Assembly (NCBI RefSeq): GCF_020179475.1
Contig: NZ_JAILXZ010000001.1
Location: 1,116,001-1,180,000 of the forward strand
Reading direction: 5' to 3'
From: Novosphingobium huizhouense
GTDB lineage: Bacteria; Pseudomonadota; Alphaproteobacteria; Sphingomonadales; Sphingomonadaceae
DNA: 64,000 nt
The notes beneath the pieces are model-generated. The model had not been told where the DNA came from, did not search any database, and was given only the letters and a program-made list of their open reading frames with translations. Each line of letters starts with the position of its first letter. Within the stretch, counting starts at the first letter, position 1. A program made the translations under genes and the position numbers. This document shows, in pieces, positions 7,834 to 16,830 of the stretch.

Positions 7834-8592
7834 TCAGGGCCGGCGGAATTTCAAGATGAAGCGGTCGGTCTTGCCGCGGATCGCGGGATCGAACACCCCG
7901 ATGTCGTGCGGGTCCGCTGTGCGCTGCAACACGTCCGAGCTGCCTTCGTAGACGAAGCCCGCGCCTTCCAGATCCGCGCGGACGCGCGCCGGGTCGATGC
8001 GGTGGTACTTCTCGACCACCTCGCGCGGGTCGCCCGCCGGGCCGACATGGTCGACGATCACCACGCGCCCGCCCGGGCGCACCGCGGCGAACCAGTTGCG
8101 CAGCACCGCGGGCACGTCGAGCGCGGGGTGTTGGTACTTCTCCGAAACGAAGTAGAGATCGTGATATTCGAGATGGGCGAAGATCCCGTCGAGGCTCGCC
8201 GGGGCGAGCGCCTGCGCCTGCGCCGGCGCCAGCAGGGCCAGCACGTTGGGATGCGCCTTGCCGATCGCCGCCCAGACCTCGGGCTTGGCGAAAGCGGGGC
8301 TGTTGATCGCATAGACCCGGCCCTTCGGACCGACCACGTCGGCAAGAAGCTCGGTGTAATAGCCGCCGCCCGCACCCCAGTCGGCCACCGCATCGCCCGG
8401 GCGGAACCCTGCGAAGGCGAGCACCTTGTCGGGCATGCGGCCCTCGTCGAGCTTGCGGTTGTCGTCGCTGCGGGCCGTGTCGGCGATCGCGGCGGCCACC
8501 GGGTCGGCCGCCACGGCCTTTTTCGGCGCGGCCGCGGCGGGTTGGGCCAGCGCGAATGCGCCCACCAGGGCAAGCACGACGGTCTGCTTCAT
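7834..8592 (-). CDS. exported SAM-dependent methyltransferase-like protein (COG4798 type)
   Basis: A 252-residue protein with a clear Sec signal peptide (about residues 1-22, ending AQPAAAA) in front of a class I methyltransferase fold. The SAM-binding motif I is ADWGAGGGYYTELLAD near residue 80, and later VIVDHVGP near residue 175. The family is annotated as predicted methyltransferase, but it is exported, where SAM is not expected, so its true activity is open. The ATG at MKQTVV follows GAAGGGGAAA. It is the last gene of a run with a lipoprotein and a universal stress protein gene, 33 bases after the lipoprotein stop, and is followed by a strong terminator. Confidence 0.85.
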   Translation of the reverse strand: MKQTVVLALVGAFALAQPAAAAPKKAVAADPVAAAIADTARSDDNRKLDEGRMPDKVLAFAGFRPGDAVADWGAGGGYYTELLADVVGPKGRVYAINSPAFAKPEVWAAIGKAHPNVLALLAPAQAQALAPASLDGIFAHLEYHDLYFVSEKYQHPALDVPAVLRNWFAAVRPGGRVVIVDHVGPAGDPREVVEKYHRIDPARVRADLEGAGFVYEGSSDVLQRTADPHDIGVFDPAIRGKTDRFILKFRRP

Positions 8593-8625
8593 CTCGTTTC
8601 CCCTTCGGTCGATCACGGCGCGCCG

Positions 8626-9186
8626 TCAGCGCGCCCGCGCGCAGCCCTGTTCGGTCTCGGGGCCGATGGTGCGGGTGGCGCGGAATTGATAGATGCGGTC
8701 GGACATGCCGTCGCTGCAAGGGCCTTTCTCGACCCGCAGGGTCAACGGCTTGCCGTCGAGCGCGCCGCTCCATTCGGCAAAGCCCGGGCCGTCGCGACGC
8801 GCGACGGTGATCGACATGCCCGCCGGGAAATCGGGCGTGCCGTAGGTCAGCGTGGCGCCGACCACATCGGCGCTCCAGAACGGCTCGGTGCCGATCGCGC
8901 GGAGCTTGCGGGGCAGGTCGAGCGACCCGCCGACAGGGACGGGGTCGGCGGCTCCGGCCGGGCCTGCGGCGGGCGCTGCGGCTGCGGTGGGGGCGGGCGA
9001 GGGCGGTGCGGCGGACACCCGCGCTTCGATGGCGGCGCTGGCGGCGGCATCGGGCGCGGTGGCGTCGACCGGGGGCGTCGCCGGCGGCTTCGAGCAGCCG
9101 GCGAGGAGGGCGGCGAGGAGGGCGGGCGCAAGGAGCGCCAGCCGGGACGGGGCCGGCGCGGGATGCGGCAACGGGCGTGTGGTCAC
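8626..9186 (-). CDS. putative lipoprotein with GTEPFW domain (COG3650-like)
   Basis: A 186-residue envelope protein. It begins at GTG, nine bases after an AGGAGA site, and has a lipoprotein signal with the lipobox LLAGC at about residues 27-31. A low-complexity alanine/proline linker follows up to about residue 85; the folded domain begins with AIGTEPFWSADV and ends near a conserved cysteine in TEQGCA. This GTEPFW domain occurs in many proteobacterial lipoproteins and heat-shock-like periplasmic proteins of unknown role. It sits between the universal stress protein and methyltransferase genes on the same strand, suggesting co-transcription in a stress-related unit, but no biochemical function can be assigned. 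Confidence 0.8.
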   Translation of the reverse strand: MTTRPLPHPAPAPSRLALLAPALLAALLAGCSKPPATPPVDATAPDAAASAAIEARVSAAPPSPAPTAAAAPAAGPAGAADPVPVGGSLDLPRKLRAIGTEPFWSADVVGATLTYGTPDFPAGMSITVARRDGPGFAEWSGALDGKPLTLRVEKGPCSDGMSDRIYQFRATRTIGPETEQGCARAR

Positions 9187-9239
9187 GCGAAACGGTCTCC
9201 TGCCCCCGGATGGTTGGCGGCAGGATAGACCGGGCGGCG

Positions 9240-10019
9240 TCAATGCGCCAGCAGCAGCGGGATGCGGCTGCGGTCGAGCATCGAGCGCGACACGCCGCCA
9301 AGCAGCAGCTCGCGCAGCCGGCTCTTGCCGAACAGCCCCATCACGACGAGACCGGCGCCAAGGCGCAGCGCGGTCTCCTCGATGGTGAAGGCGATCGTGC
9401 CGTTGGGCTCGGCCTCGCGCACTTCGGCGTGGATGCCGTGGCGCGAAAGGTAGCTGGCCGCCTCGCTTGCGGGGAAGTCCTCCGATTTCTCGCGCACGGT
9501 CAGGATGTGGACGGCCGGCGCGAGCGCGAGCAGCGGCAGGCTGGCGCGCAGGGCGTTGGCGCTCTCGTAACCGCCGTCCCAGGCCACCAGCACCGGCGCA
9601 TCGAACGCCAGCTTCGGCGCGCCCTGCGGCAGCGCGAGCACCGGGCAGCGCACTTCGAGCGCGACTTCCTCGAGCGCCGGGTCGTCGAGGCTGGCGACGA
9701 TCACATCGGCAAAACGCGACGCCGCGGCCAGGCCCTCGACCCGGCCGACGTCGACCACCGTCACGTCGAAGGCGACGTCCTGGCGGGCGAGGCGCGCATC
9801 GAGCGCGGCCGCCAGCTTCTCGTCCTCGGCGCGCACCTCGTTGATCGCGACCGCCGAAAGCGCGGCGCCGCCGAACGGCTCCCACAGCGCCATCTGCGCG
9901 AACGGGGTGGCGATCTGGAAGGTCACGTGCCCGCCGGTGGCGCGGGCGAGCGCGAGCGCGGTCTCGACGCGGTCGTCGAGCGTGGGGGCGTTGTCGGCGG
10001 GGCAGAGAATGGAGCGCAT
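9240..10019 (-). CDS. universal stress protein, tandem Usp domains
   Basis: A 259-residue cytoplasmic protein made of two Usp-like halves. The second half keeps the usual nucleotide-binding elements: VAWDGGYESANALRAS near residue 145 and VMGLFGKSRLRELLLGG near residue 230, the latter matching the G-x2-G-x9-G(S/T) loop of ATP-binding Usp proteins. The first half is degenerate, as is common in tandem proteins. A GGAGGATCC site precedes the ATG. It is the first gene of the minus-strand run ending at the terminator near 7.7 kb, and its promoter lies in the 158-base divergent gap shared with the HAD hydrolase gene. Role in stress survival is inferred from the family. Confidence 0.85.
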   Translation of the reverse strand: MRSILCPADNAPTLDDRVETALALARATGGHVTFQIATPFAQMALWEPFGGAALSAVAINEVRAEDEKLAAALDARLARQDVAFDVTVVDVGRVEGLAAASRFADVIVASLDDPALEEVALEVRCPVLALPQGAPKLAFDAPVLVAWDGGYESANALRASLPLLALAPAVHILTVREKSEDFPASEAASYLSRHGIHAEVREAEPNGTIAFTIEETALRLGAGLVVMGLFGKSRLRELLLGGVSRSMLDRSRIPLLLAH

Positions 10020-10120
10020 GGGGATCCTCCGGGGTCTCGGGTGCCGTCATGCTGCGCGCGCCTTCGCGATTCGCCCATGATCCACGTCAAATCGGCGGCG
10101 GCTCGCGGCGCTTGCAGTGT

Positions 10121-10136
10121 TTAACCGAGCCGTTAA
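10121..10136. promoter_or_regulatory. TTAAC-N6-GTTAA palindrome in the usp/HAD divergent gap
   Basis: An inverted repeat, TTAAC-CGAGCC-GTTAA, lies about 40 bases before the HAD gene. A near copy (TTAACCGA...TTAAG) occurs before the nitronate monooxygenase gene at 13148-13165; both have two TTAA boxes separated by eight bases. It resembles but does not match the CtrA consensus, which has a seven-base spacer. Confidence 0.4.
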
Positions 10137-10177
10137 GGACAGGCGCGACCAGAACGACGACGAGAGGATGCAGGCTT

Positions 10178-10834
10178 ATGGCCTATGCGGCGGTGATTTT
10201 CGATTTCGGCGGAGTGATCACGGCCTCGCCGTTCGAGGCGTTCAACCGGCTCGAGGCCGAGCGCGGGCTGCCGCGCGACTTCATCCGCACCATCAACGCC
10301 ACCAATCCCGACACCAACGCCTGGGCGCTGTTCGAGCGCGCCGAGATCAGCCGCGACGAATTCGACCGGCTGTTCGCCGCCGAGGCGCGCGCGCTCGGGC
10401 ACGAGATCGAGGGCCGCGCGGTGCTCGACGTGCTGGCGGGCGCGGTCCGCCCGGCGATGGTCCGCGCGCTCGACACGCTCAAGGACGCGGGCTTTCGCCT
10501 GGGGTGCATCACCAACAACGTCCCCACCGGTCACGGCGCGGGCATGGCGCGCAGCGCCGACGCGCACGACCAGATGGAGCAGATCTTCGCGCGCTTCGAG
10601 CATGTCATCGAAAGCAGCAAGGCGGGCGTGCGCAAGCCCGATCCGCGCATCTACCAGATGATGTGCGACCATCTCGGCCTCGCGCCGTCGGACTGCGTCT
10701 ACCTCGACGACCTCGGCATCAACTGCAAGCCCGCCGCCGCGCTCGGCATGCATGCGATCAAGGTGACGAGCGGCGAGCAGGCGCTGGCGGACCTTTCTTC
10801 GGTGCTGGGTATCGACCTCAATTCGCCTGCCTGA
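10178..10834 (+). CDS. HAD-IA family hydrolase
   Basis: A 218-residue haloacid dehalogenase superfamily hydrolase. The nucleophile motif is FDFGGVIT near residue 8; the second Asp of the usual DxD is replaced by Gly, as in the YihX and epoxide-hydrolase-phosphatase subgroup. Motif II is CITNNVP near residue 110, motif III lysine is in SSKAGVRKPDPRIY near residue 148, and motif IV is VYLDDLGIN near residue 180. The cap is the C1 helical type. These features indicate a small-molecule phosphatase or dehalogenase, substrate unknown. The ATG of MAYAAVIF was chosen because it coincides with the domain start and follows GAGGATGCAGG. Confidence 0.85.
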   Translation: MAYAAVIFDFGGVITASPFEAFNRLEAERGLPRDFIRTINATNPDTNAWALFERAEISRDEFDRLFAAEARALGHEIEGRAVLDVLAGAVRPAMVRALDTLKDAGFRLGCITNNVPTGHGAGMARSADAHDQMEQIFARFEHVIESSKAGVRKPDPRIYQMMCDHLGLAPSDCVYLDDLGINCKPAAALGMHAIKVTSGEQALADLSSVLGIDLNSPA

Positions 10835-10902
10835 TAGGGCCGGCCGCGCATGTCGCGGCGCCGGCCGACCGGTCGCCGCGTCGACTTCGGCCGGAGTGAT
10901 GA

Positions 10903-11613
10903 ATGGCAAACAAGCTCTATCCCGATGCCGCCGCCGCGCTCGACGGGCTGCTGCGCGACGGGTTGCTGATCGCCTGCGGGGGCTTCGGCCTTTGCGGGAT
11001 CCCCGAGCGCCTGCTCGATGCGGTGCGTGACAGCGGGGTCAAGGACCTGACCTTCGCCAGCAACAACGCAGGGATCGATGGCGAAGGCATCGGCAAGCTG
11101 CTGCGCACGCGGCAGGTCAGGAAGATGATCTCGTCCTACGTCGGCGAGAACAAGGAGTTCGAGCGACAGTACCTTTCGGGCGAGCTCGAGGTCGAGTTCT
11201 GCCCGCAGGGCACGCTCGCCGAGCGGATGCGCGCGGGCGGCGCGGGAATCCCCGGCTTCTACACCAGGACCGGCGTCGGCACGCTGGTGGCCGAGGGCAA
11301 GGAAGTGAAGAGCTTCCGGGGTGAAGACTACATCCTCGAGGAAGGCATCTTCGCCGACCTCGCCCTGGTCAAGGCATGGAAGGCGGACGAGACCGGCAAC
11401 GTCGTGTTCCGCAAGACCGCGCGCAACTTCAACGTGCCCGCCGCCACCTGCGGCAAGGTCTGCGTGGTCGAGGTCGAGGAAATCGTGCCCACCGGCAGCC
11501 TCGATCCCGATGCGATCCACCTGCCCGGCGTCTACGTCCAGCGGCTGGTGGTCGGCGCGCCCTACGACAAGAAGATCGAGTTCCGCACCGTCCGCGAGAA
11601 GGAGACCGCCTGA
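10903..11613 (+). CDS. scoA: 3-oxoacid CoA-transferase subunit A
   Basis: The 236-residue alpha subunit of succinyl-CoA:3-ketoacid CoA-transferase, which moves CoA between succinyl-CoA (or acetyl-CoA) and acetoacetate or another 3-oxoacid. Family landmarks are [16 protein letters not shown] near residue 25, ASNNAG near residue 50, FYTRTGVGT near residue 120 and the C-terminal [11 protein letters not shown]. It directly precedes the beta subunit, the stop TGA sharing one base with the next ATG, so the two are made in equal amounts. Subunit identity is certain; whether acetoacetate or 3-oxoadipate is the acceptor is less so, but the overall motifs resemble the Sco/Ato type. Confidence 0.9.
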   Translation: MANKLYPDAAAALDGLLRDGLLIACGGFGLCGIPERLLDAVRDSGVKDLTFASNNAGIDGEGIGKLLRTRQVRKMISSYVGENKEFERQYLSGELEVEFCPQGTLAERMRAGGAGIPGFYTRTGVGTLVAEGKEVKSFRGEDYILEEGIFADLALVKAWKADETGNVVFRKTARNFNVPAATCGKVCVVEVEEIVPTGSLDPDAIHLPGVYVQRLVVGAPYDKKIEFRTVREKETA

Positions 11614-12248
11614 TGCCCTGGTCACGTGACGACATGGCGGCGCGGGCCGCGCGCGAATTGCAGGACGGCTTCTACGTCAACCTCGGCATCGGCATCCCGA
11701 CGCTGGTCGCGAACCACATCCCGCAAGGCATGACGGTGACGCTGCAGAGCGAGAACGGGATGCTCGGCATCGGGCCGTTCCCCTATGCCGGCGAGGAAGA
11801 CCCGGACCTGATCAACGCCGGCAAGCAGACAATCAGCGAGCTGCCGCAGTCGGCCTATTTCGACAGCGCGCAAAGCTTCGCGATGATCCGCGGCGGGCAT
11901 ATCGACCTGACCGTGCTGGGCGCGATGGAAGTGGCCGAGAACGGCGACATCGCCAACTGGATGGTGCCGGGCAAGATGATCAAGGGCATGGGCGGGGCGA
12001 TGGACCTTGTCGCCGGCGTCAAGAAGATCATCGTGGTGATGGAGCACTGCGCCAAGGACGGCAGTCCGAAGTTCGTGCCCGCCTGCACCCTGCCGCTGAC
12101 CGGCAAGGGGGTGGTCGACATGATCGTCACCGACCTCGCCGTCTTCGCGCGGCCCGACCATTCCTCGCCCTTTCGCCTGGTCGAGCTGGCGCCCGGCGTC
12201 ACCGCCGAAGAGGTCGCGGCGAGGACCACCGCCCATTACGAGGTCTGA
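11613..12248 (+). CDS. scoB: 3-oxoacid CoA-transferase subunit B
   Basis: The 211-residue beta subunit of the CoA-transferase. The catalytic glutamate that forms the covalent CoA-thioester is in [10 protein letters not shown] near residue 48, and the family motif [14 protein letters not shown] lies near residue 95. The C-terminal half holds [14 protein letters not shown] and TDLAVF, both conserved in SCOT-type enzymes. It starts one base inside the alpha-subunit stop codon. The pair lets the cell use ketone bodies or polyhydroxybutyrate breakdown products, feeding acetoacetyl-CoA to thiolase. The glutathione S-transferase gene begins three bases after its stop. Confidence 0.92.
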   Translation: MPWSRDDMAARAARELQDGFYVNLGIGIPTLVANHIPQGMTVTLQSENGMLGIGPFPYAGEEDPDLINAGKQTISELPQSAYFDSAQSFAMIRGGHIDLTVLGAMEVAENGDIANWMVPGKMIKGMGGAMDLVAGVKKIIVVMEHCAKDGSPKFVPACTLPLTGKGVVDMIVTDLAVFARPDHSSPFRLVELAPGVTAEEVAARTTAHYEV

Positions 12249-12251
12249 GCC

Positions 12252-12941
12252 ATGGCCTACACCCTGATCACCGCCAACCGGAACTATTCGAGCTGGTCGC
12301 TGCGGCCCTGGGTGCTGATGAAAGCGCTGGGAATTCCGTTCGCCGACCGGCTCGAACCGTTCACCAAGCCGTCGAACTACGACGAGTTCCGCGCTTTCTC
12401 GCCCACCGGCCAGGTGCCGGTGCTGGTCGATGGCGAGACCACGGTGTGGGATTCGCTCGGCATCGCGCTCTACCTTGCCGACCGCCACCCCGGCGTCTGG
12501 CCCGAGGACGCGGCGGCGAAGGCCTGGGGCGCGTGCGTGGTGGCCGAGATGCACGGCGGGTTCTCCGCCCTGCGCAACGACTGCACGATGAACGTCGGCG
12601 TGCGCGTCAGCCCGAAGCCGATGCGGCCGGCGCTCCTCCGCGACGTCGCCCGCATCCGCGAGATCTTCGAGCAGGGGCTCGACCGCTTCGGCGGACCGTG
12701 GCTCGCCGGGGAGCGGTTCAGCGTGGTCGACGCCTTCTTCGCGCCGGTCGCCTTCCGCATCCGCACCTACGGCCTCGACGTCGGGCGCGGGCAGGCCTGG
12801 GTGGACCATGTGCTGGCCAGCGAGCCGATGCGCCAGTGGGAAGCCGAGGCGCTGCTCGAGAGCTGGCGCGAGGAAAGCCACGAGGCCGAACTGGCCGAGG
12901 CCGGGGCGATCACGGCCGACTTCCGGGCGCCCCCACGCTGA
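12252..12941 (+). CDS. glutathione S-transferase family protein
   Basis: A 229-residue cytosolic GST with an N-terminal thioredoxin-like domain and an all-helical C-terminal domain. The putative active-site serine is in NYSSWSLRPW near residue 13; the glutathione gamma-glutamyl binding TVWDSLGIALYLADR lies near residue 65 (the usual E/D-S pair), and the helical N-cap motif is in SVVDAFFAPVAFR near residue 158. It is the last gene of the scoAB unit, three bases downstream. A second GST with the same NYSSWSLR start is encoded at 24014. A detoxification role is likely; the substrate is unknown. Confidence 0.87.
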   Translation: MAYTLITANRNYSSWSLRPWVLMKALGIPFADRLEPFTKPSNYDEFRAFSPTGQVPVLVDGETTVWDSLGIALYLADRHPGVWPEDAAAKAWGACVVAEMHGGFSALRNDCTMNVGVRVSPKPMRPALLRDVARIREIFEQGLDRFGGPWLAGERFSVVDAFFAPVAFRIRTYGLDVGRGQAWVDHVLASEPMRQWEAEALLESWREESHEAELAEAGAITADFRAPPR

Positions 12942-13108
12942 GGGGGGTTTACGGAGTTTACACTGTCCTGGAACAAAAACCGGGAGCCCCGCCGAGTCTG
13001 CCGGACCAGGCCCGCGCCTTGCTCCAAATCGTTGAACCGGTTGGTCATTTCCAATGATCCCGATGTCCGTGCGGCGACTATAGGGCGCAGGTCCAGTGTA
13101 GGACAGAG

Positions 13109-13122
13109 CTTGCATATGCAAG
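13109..13122. promoter_or_regulatory. perfect palindrome CTTGCATATGCAAG
   Basis: A 14-base perfect palindrome about 130 bases upstream of the nitronate monooxygenase-like gene. Length and symmetry fit a repressor operator, but no regulator gene is adjacent, so the binding protein is unknown. Confidence 0.4.
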
Positions 13123-13147
13123 GCGGGCGGCAGGCGCGCGGCCGCGT

Positions 13148-13165
13148 CTTAACCGACCGATTAAG
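13148..13165. promoter_or_regulatory. TTAA-N8-TTAAG element
   Basis: The sequence CTTAACCGACCGATTAAG lies about 90 bases before the nitronate monooxygenase-like gene. It closely matches the element at 10121-10137 before the HAD gene (13 of 17 bases from the first TTAA). Possibly a shared regulator site; the eight-base spacing is one more than the CtrA consensus. Confidence 0.4.
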
Positions 13166-13252
13166 AATCGGCTGGAAATCGCCTGCGCACTGTGGAACAT
13201 CCTGGGCCGAGAGGCGCGCGCGCAACGGCGCGGCCCGAGAGAGGATCACGCC

Positions 13253-14386
13253 ATGAACAACGCCGTGTGCCGCATGGTCGGCTGCGAATTCCCGCTCTTC
13301 GCCTTCAGCCACTGCCGCGACGTGGTCGTCGCGGTGAGCAAGGCGGGCGGCTTCGGCGTGTTGGGCGCAGCGGCCTTCTCTCCGGAAGAATTCGAGCGCG
13401 AACTCGCCTGGATCGACGAGCACATCGACGGCGCGCCCTATGGCGTCGACGTGCTGGTGCCCGAGACGGTCGACCCGCGCGTGATGGAGCTTGCCACCAA
13501 CGCGGCGCGTTCGGCGGCGATCAGCCCCGAGCACAAGGCCTTCACCAGGAACCTGCTCGACAGCTACGGCGTGCCGCCCGCCTCCGAGGACATGGGCGTG
13601 CCCGAAGGCGCGGGCATCACGCCCGAGATCGGCCTTGCGCTGATGGAGGTCGCCTTCCGCCACCCGATCCGGATGATCGCCAATGCGCTCGGCATCGCGC
13701 CCGCCAGCATGATCGAGCAGGCGCACGCGCGCGGCATCCCGGTCGGCGCGCTGGTCGGCGCCAAGGAGCACGCGCTGCGCCAGGCGGCGGCGGGCGTCGA
13801 CATCATCGTCGCGCAGGGCGGCGAGGCGGGCGGCCACTGTGGCGAGGTCGCCACGATCGTGCTGGTGCCCGAAGTGGTCCGCGCGCTGCGCCAGGCGGGC
13901 TACGAGACCCCGGTGCTCGCCGCCGGCGGGATCATGACCGGCAGCCAGATGGCGGGCATGATGGCGATGGGCGCACAAGGCGCGTGGTGCGGATCGGTCT
14001 GGCTGGCGACGACCGAGGCCGAGACCAGCGAGACCTTCCGCGACAAGATGGTCGCCGCGCGCAGCCGCGACACGATCCGTTCGAAGGCGCGCACCGGCAA
14101 GCCCGCGCGCCAGCTCAAGACCGGCTGGCACGAAGCCTGGGAGGGGCCCGACAGCCCCGGCACGCTGCCGATGCCGCTGATGGGGCTGGTGTCCGAACCT
14201 TCGTTCCGCCAGATCGAGAAGGCGGCCGCCGGCGGCAACCAGGGCGCGCGCGAGCTTGTCAGCTATTTCGTCGGGCAGGGCGTCGGCCTGGTCGAGCAGG
14301 TCCGCTCGGCGCGCGCGGTAGTGCAGGAATTCCGCGAGGAATTCGCCGAAGCCGCAGGCCAGCTCGTCGCGATGATCGGGGACTGA
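13253..14386 (+). CDS. nitronate monooxygenase-like flavin oxidoreductase
   Basis: A 377-residue FMN-dependent TIM-barrel protein of the nitronate monooxygenase/2-nitropropane dioxygenase family. Seen are CEFPLFAFSHCRDVVVAVSKAGGFGVLGA at the N-terminus (residues about 8-40), the FMN-phosphate and catalytic-histidine region AQGGEAGGHCGEV near residue 185, and AAGGIMTGSQMAGMMAMGAQGAWCGS near residue 225. The length and C-terminal extension resemble a subgroup often annotated as nitronate monooxygenase with unproved activity. It stands alone, with a 130-base gap before the AAA ATPase. It may detoxify nitronates or act as an enoyl reductase-like quinone enzyme; the sequence does not decide. Confidence 0.85.
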   Translation: MNNAVCRMVGCEFPLFAFSHCRDVVVAVSKAGGFGVLGAAAFSPEEFERELAWIDEHIDGAPYGVDVLVPETVDPRVMELATNAARSAAISPEHKAFTRNLLDSYGVPPASEDMGVPEGAGITPEIGLALMEVAFRHPIRMIANALGIAPASMIEQAHARGIPVGALVGAKEHALRQAAAGVDIIVAQGGEAGGHCGEVATIVLVPEVVRALRQAGYETPVLAAGGIMTGSQMAGMMAMGAQGAWCGSVWLATTEAETSETFRDKMVAARSRDTIRSKARTGKPARQLKTGWHEAWEGPDSPGTLPMPLMGLVSEPSFRQIEKAAAGGNQGARELVSYFVGQGVGLVEQVRSARAVVQEFREEFAEAAGQLVAMIGD

Positions 14387-14515
14387 AAAGCGCCTGTCGC
14401 GAAAGCCCGCCTTTAGCCTTGCGCAACCTTCCTGCCTGCGCGGCGTTTGAAATGCTTCGCGCCGGTTCCTAGCTGGGAAGCCGGAACAATTCGCTGGACG
14501 GAAAGAAGGCGGTTC

Positions 14516-16828
14516 ATGGCAGACGCGGCAACCATTCCCGACAACCGGGTCGTGCGGCTCCAGGTTGCGGGCTCGCGGCAGGAAGAAAGCGGACACGGCA
14601 TCGCGCGGATCAGCCGCGCGGTGATGGGACGCCTCGGCGTGACCGAGGGCGACGTGATCGAGATCGTCGGCAAGCGCAGCACGGCGGCGCGCGCGGTGCT
14701 GCCCTATCCCGAGGACGAAGGGCTCGAGCTGATCCGGCTCGACGGGCTGCAGCGCGCCAATGCCGACGTCGGTTCGGGCGAGCACGTCGAAGTGCGCAAG
14801 GTCGAGAGCCGCCCGGCGCAGCGCGTGGTGTTCGCGCCCGCCCAGCGCGACCTGCGGCTGCAGGGCCCCGCCGCCGCGCTCAAGCGCAATTTCGCCGAGC
14901 GGCCGCTGGTGACGGGCGACCTCGTCGCGACGGCAGGCCAGCAGCAGGTCAATCGCGGCGACATGCCGCCGGCGCTGCGCCAGATGCTCAACGCGCCGGC
15001 CTTCGCGCTCACGCAGATTCGCCTGACGGTGGTGTCGACCGTGCCCAAGGGCGTGGTCCACATTGACGAGAACACCGAAGTCGAACTGCGCGCCGAATAC
15101 GAGGAGCCGCGCTCGAGCCGCGCCGACGTCAACTACGACGACGTCGGCGGGATGGACGACACCATCCGCCAGCTGCGCGAGATGGTCGAACTGCCGCTGC
15201 GCTATCCCGAGCTGTTCACCCGCCTCGGCGTCGAGCCGCCCAAGGGCGTGCTGCTGCACGGCCCGCCGGGAACCGGCAAGACGCGACTCGCGCGCGCGGT
15301 CGCCAACGAAAGCGACGCCTCGTTCTTCACCATCAACGGCCCCGAGATCATGGGCTCGGCCTATGGCGAGAGCGAGAAGCACCTGCGCGAGGTGTTCGAG
15401 GACGCGACCAAGAATGCGCCCGCGATCATCTTTATCGACGAGATCGATTCGATCGCGCCCAAGCGCAGCCAGGTGCAGGGCGAGGCGGAAAAGCGCCTCG
15501 TCGCGCAGCTGCTGACGCTGATGGACGGGCTGCAGGCGCGCTCCAATTTGGTGGTGATCGCGGCGACCAACCGGCCCGACGCGATCGACGAGGCGCTGCG
15601 CCGGCCGGGCCGGTTCGACCGCGAGATCGTGGTCGGCGTGCCCGACGAAAGCGGGCGGCGCGAGATCCTGGGCATCCACACCCGCGGCATGCCGCTGGGC
15701 GAGGATGTCGACCTCAAGGAACTCGCCCGCACGACCCACGGCTTCGTCGGCGCCGATCTTGCCGCGCTGGCGCGCGAAGCCGCGATCGAGGCGGTGCGGC
15801 GGATCATGCCCAAGCTCGACTTCGAGCAGCAGACGATCCCGCAGGACGTGCTCGACAGCTTGCGCGTCGATCGCGACGACTTCCTGCAGGCGCTGAAGCG
15901 CGTGCAGCCTTCGGCGATGCGCGAGGTGATGGTCCAGGCGCCGACGATCGGCTGGTCCGACATCGGCGGGCTGGACGAAGCGCAGGAGAAGCTGCGCGAA
16001 GGCGTCGAACTGCCGCTCAAGAACCCCGAGGCGTTCCACCGGCTCGGCATCCGGCCGGCCAAGGGCTTCCTGCTCTATGGCCCGCCGGGCACGGGCAAGA
16101 CGCTGCTGGCCAAGGCCGTCGCCAAGGAAGCCGAGGCGAACTTCATCGCGATCAAGTCGAGCGACCTCTTGTCCAAGTGGTATGGCGAGAGCGAGCAGCA
16201 GATCGCGCGGCTGTTCGCCCGCGCCCGGCAGGTCGCGCCCTGCGTGGTGTTCATCGACGAGATCGACAGCCTGGTGCCCGCGCGCGGGACCGGGGTGGGC
16301 GAACCGCAGGTGACGGCGCGGGTGGTCAACACCATCCTTGCCGAAATGGACGGACTCGAGGAGTTGCAGTCGGTGGTGCTGATCGGCGCGACCAACCGGC
16401 CCAACCTGGTCGATCCGGCGCTGCTGCGCCCCGGCCGGTTCGACGAGCTGGTCTATGTCGGCACGCCGAGCCGCGAGGGGCGCGAGCACATCCTGCGCAT
16501 CCACACGGCGAACATGCCGCTCGGCAGCGACGTGGACCTGGCGGACGTGGCGCGGCAGACCGAACGCTTCACCGGGGCGGACCTCGAGGACGTGGTGCGC
16601 CGCGCCGGCCTCAACGCCATCCGGCGCGCGGGCGGCGAGGTGCAGCAGGTTACCGGGGCCGACTTCGCCGATGCGCTCGAGGATTCGCGCGCGACGGTGA
16701 CCGAAGAGATGGAAGCCGAATACGGCCGGATGAAGGGCGAGCTGAAGAAGCGCGCGATGGAACCGAGCCCGATCGGGTTCCTGAGCCCCGGCATGGTCCA
16801 GTCGACCCGCGAGACCAAGCACGGGTAA
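14516..16828 (+). CDS. CDC48/p97-family AAA+ ATPase
   Basis: A 770-residue bacterial homologue of the archaeal/eukaryal unfoldase Cdc48 (VAT, p97). The order is complete: an N-terminal double-psi-barrel/substrate domain (about 1-190), then two AAA modules. D1 has GPPGTGKT near residue 256, Walker B IIFIDEID and the arginine finger [10 protein letters not shown]2 has GPPGTGKT near residue 525, [16 protein letters not shown] and the aromatic pore loop SKWYGESE; the D1 pore loop is SAYGESE. It should act as a hexamer pulling proteins through its pore. The C-terminus (TKHG) lacks the HbYX tail that docks archaeal Cdc48 on the 20S proteasome. The ATG follows AGAAGG. A minus-strand frame of over 1300 codons across this gene is only its GC-rich shadow. 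Confidence 0.95.
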   Translation: MADAATIPDNRVVRLQVAGSRQEESGHGIARISRAVMGRLGVTEGDVIEIVGKRSTAARAVLPYPEDEGLELIRLDGLQRANADVGSGEHVEVRKVESRPAQRVVFAPAQRDLRLQGPAAALKRNFAERPLVTGDLVATAGQQQVNRGDMPPALRQMLNAPAFALTQIRLTVVSTVPKGVVHIDENTEVELRAEYEEPRSSRADVNYDDVGGMDDTIRQLREMVELPLRYPELFTRLGVEPPKGVLLHGPPGTGKTRLARAVANESDASFFTINGPEIMGSAYGESEKHLREVFEDATKNAPAIIFIDEIDSIAPKRSQVQGEAEKRLVAQLLTLMDGLQARSNLVVIAATNRPDAIDEALRRPGRFDREIVVGVPDESGRREILGIHTRGMPLGEDVDLKELARTTHGFVGADLAALAREAAIEAVRRIMPKLDFEQQTIPQDVLDSLRVDRDDFLQALKRVQPSAMREVMVQAPTIGWSDIGGLDEAQEKLREGVELPLKNPEAFHRLGIRPAKGFLLYGPPGTGKTLLAKAVAKEAEANFIAIKSSDLLSKWYGESEQQIARLFARARQVAPCVVFIDEIDSLVPARGTGVGEPQVTARVVNTILAEMDGLEELQSVVLIGATNRPNLVDPALLRPGRFDELVYVGTPSREGREHILRIHTANMPLGSDVDLADVARQTERFTGADLEDVVRRAGLNAIRRAGGEVQQVTGADFADALEDSRATVTEEMEAEYGRMKGELKKRAMEPSPIGFLSPGMVQSTRETKHG

Positions 16829-16830
16829 AG

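Larger units (their letters stand above)
12942..13252. other. non-coding gap between the GST and nitronate monooxygenase genes
   Basis: No convincing gene is seen in these 311 bases. The start holds two GTTTAC repeats; the middle holds the perfect 14-base palindrome at 13109-13122; the end holds the TTAACCGA...TTAAG element and the GAGAGAGGATC ribosome-binding region of the next gene. Short plus-strand frames here have no family resemblance. Confidence 0.6.

Noticed and set aside
10121-10137. CtrA binding site
   Set aside because: The two TTAA boxes are separated by eight bases where CtrA requires seven; kept only as an unnamed element.
12946-12980. Two GTTTAC repeats downstream of the GST gene as a possible mobile-element end or repeat family
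   Set aside because: Only two short copies, no target duplication and no transposase nearby.
13032-13256. A 74-codon frame in the gap upstream of the nitronate monooxygenase gene
   Set aside because: No ribosome-binding site, no family resemblance, and it spans the palindromes and leader of the next gene.
12767-16822. A 1351-codon minus-strand open frame opposite the AAA ATPase and nitronate monooxygenase genes
   Set aside because: Its composition is histidine/arginine/alanine-rich antisense of high-GC genes; no domain is recognisable, while both plus-strand genes have complete family motifs.
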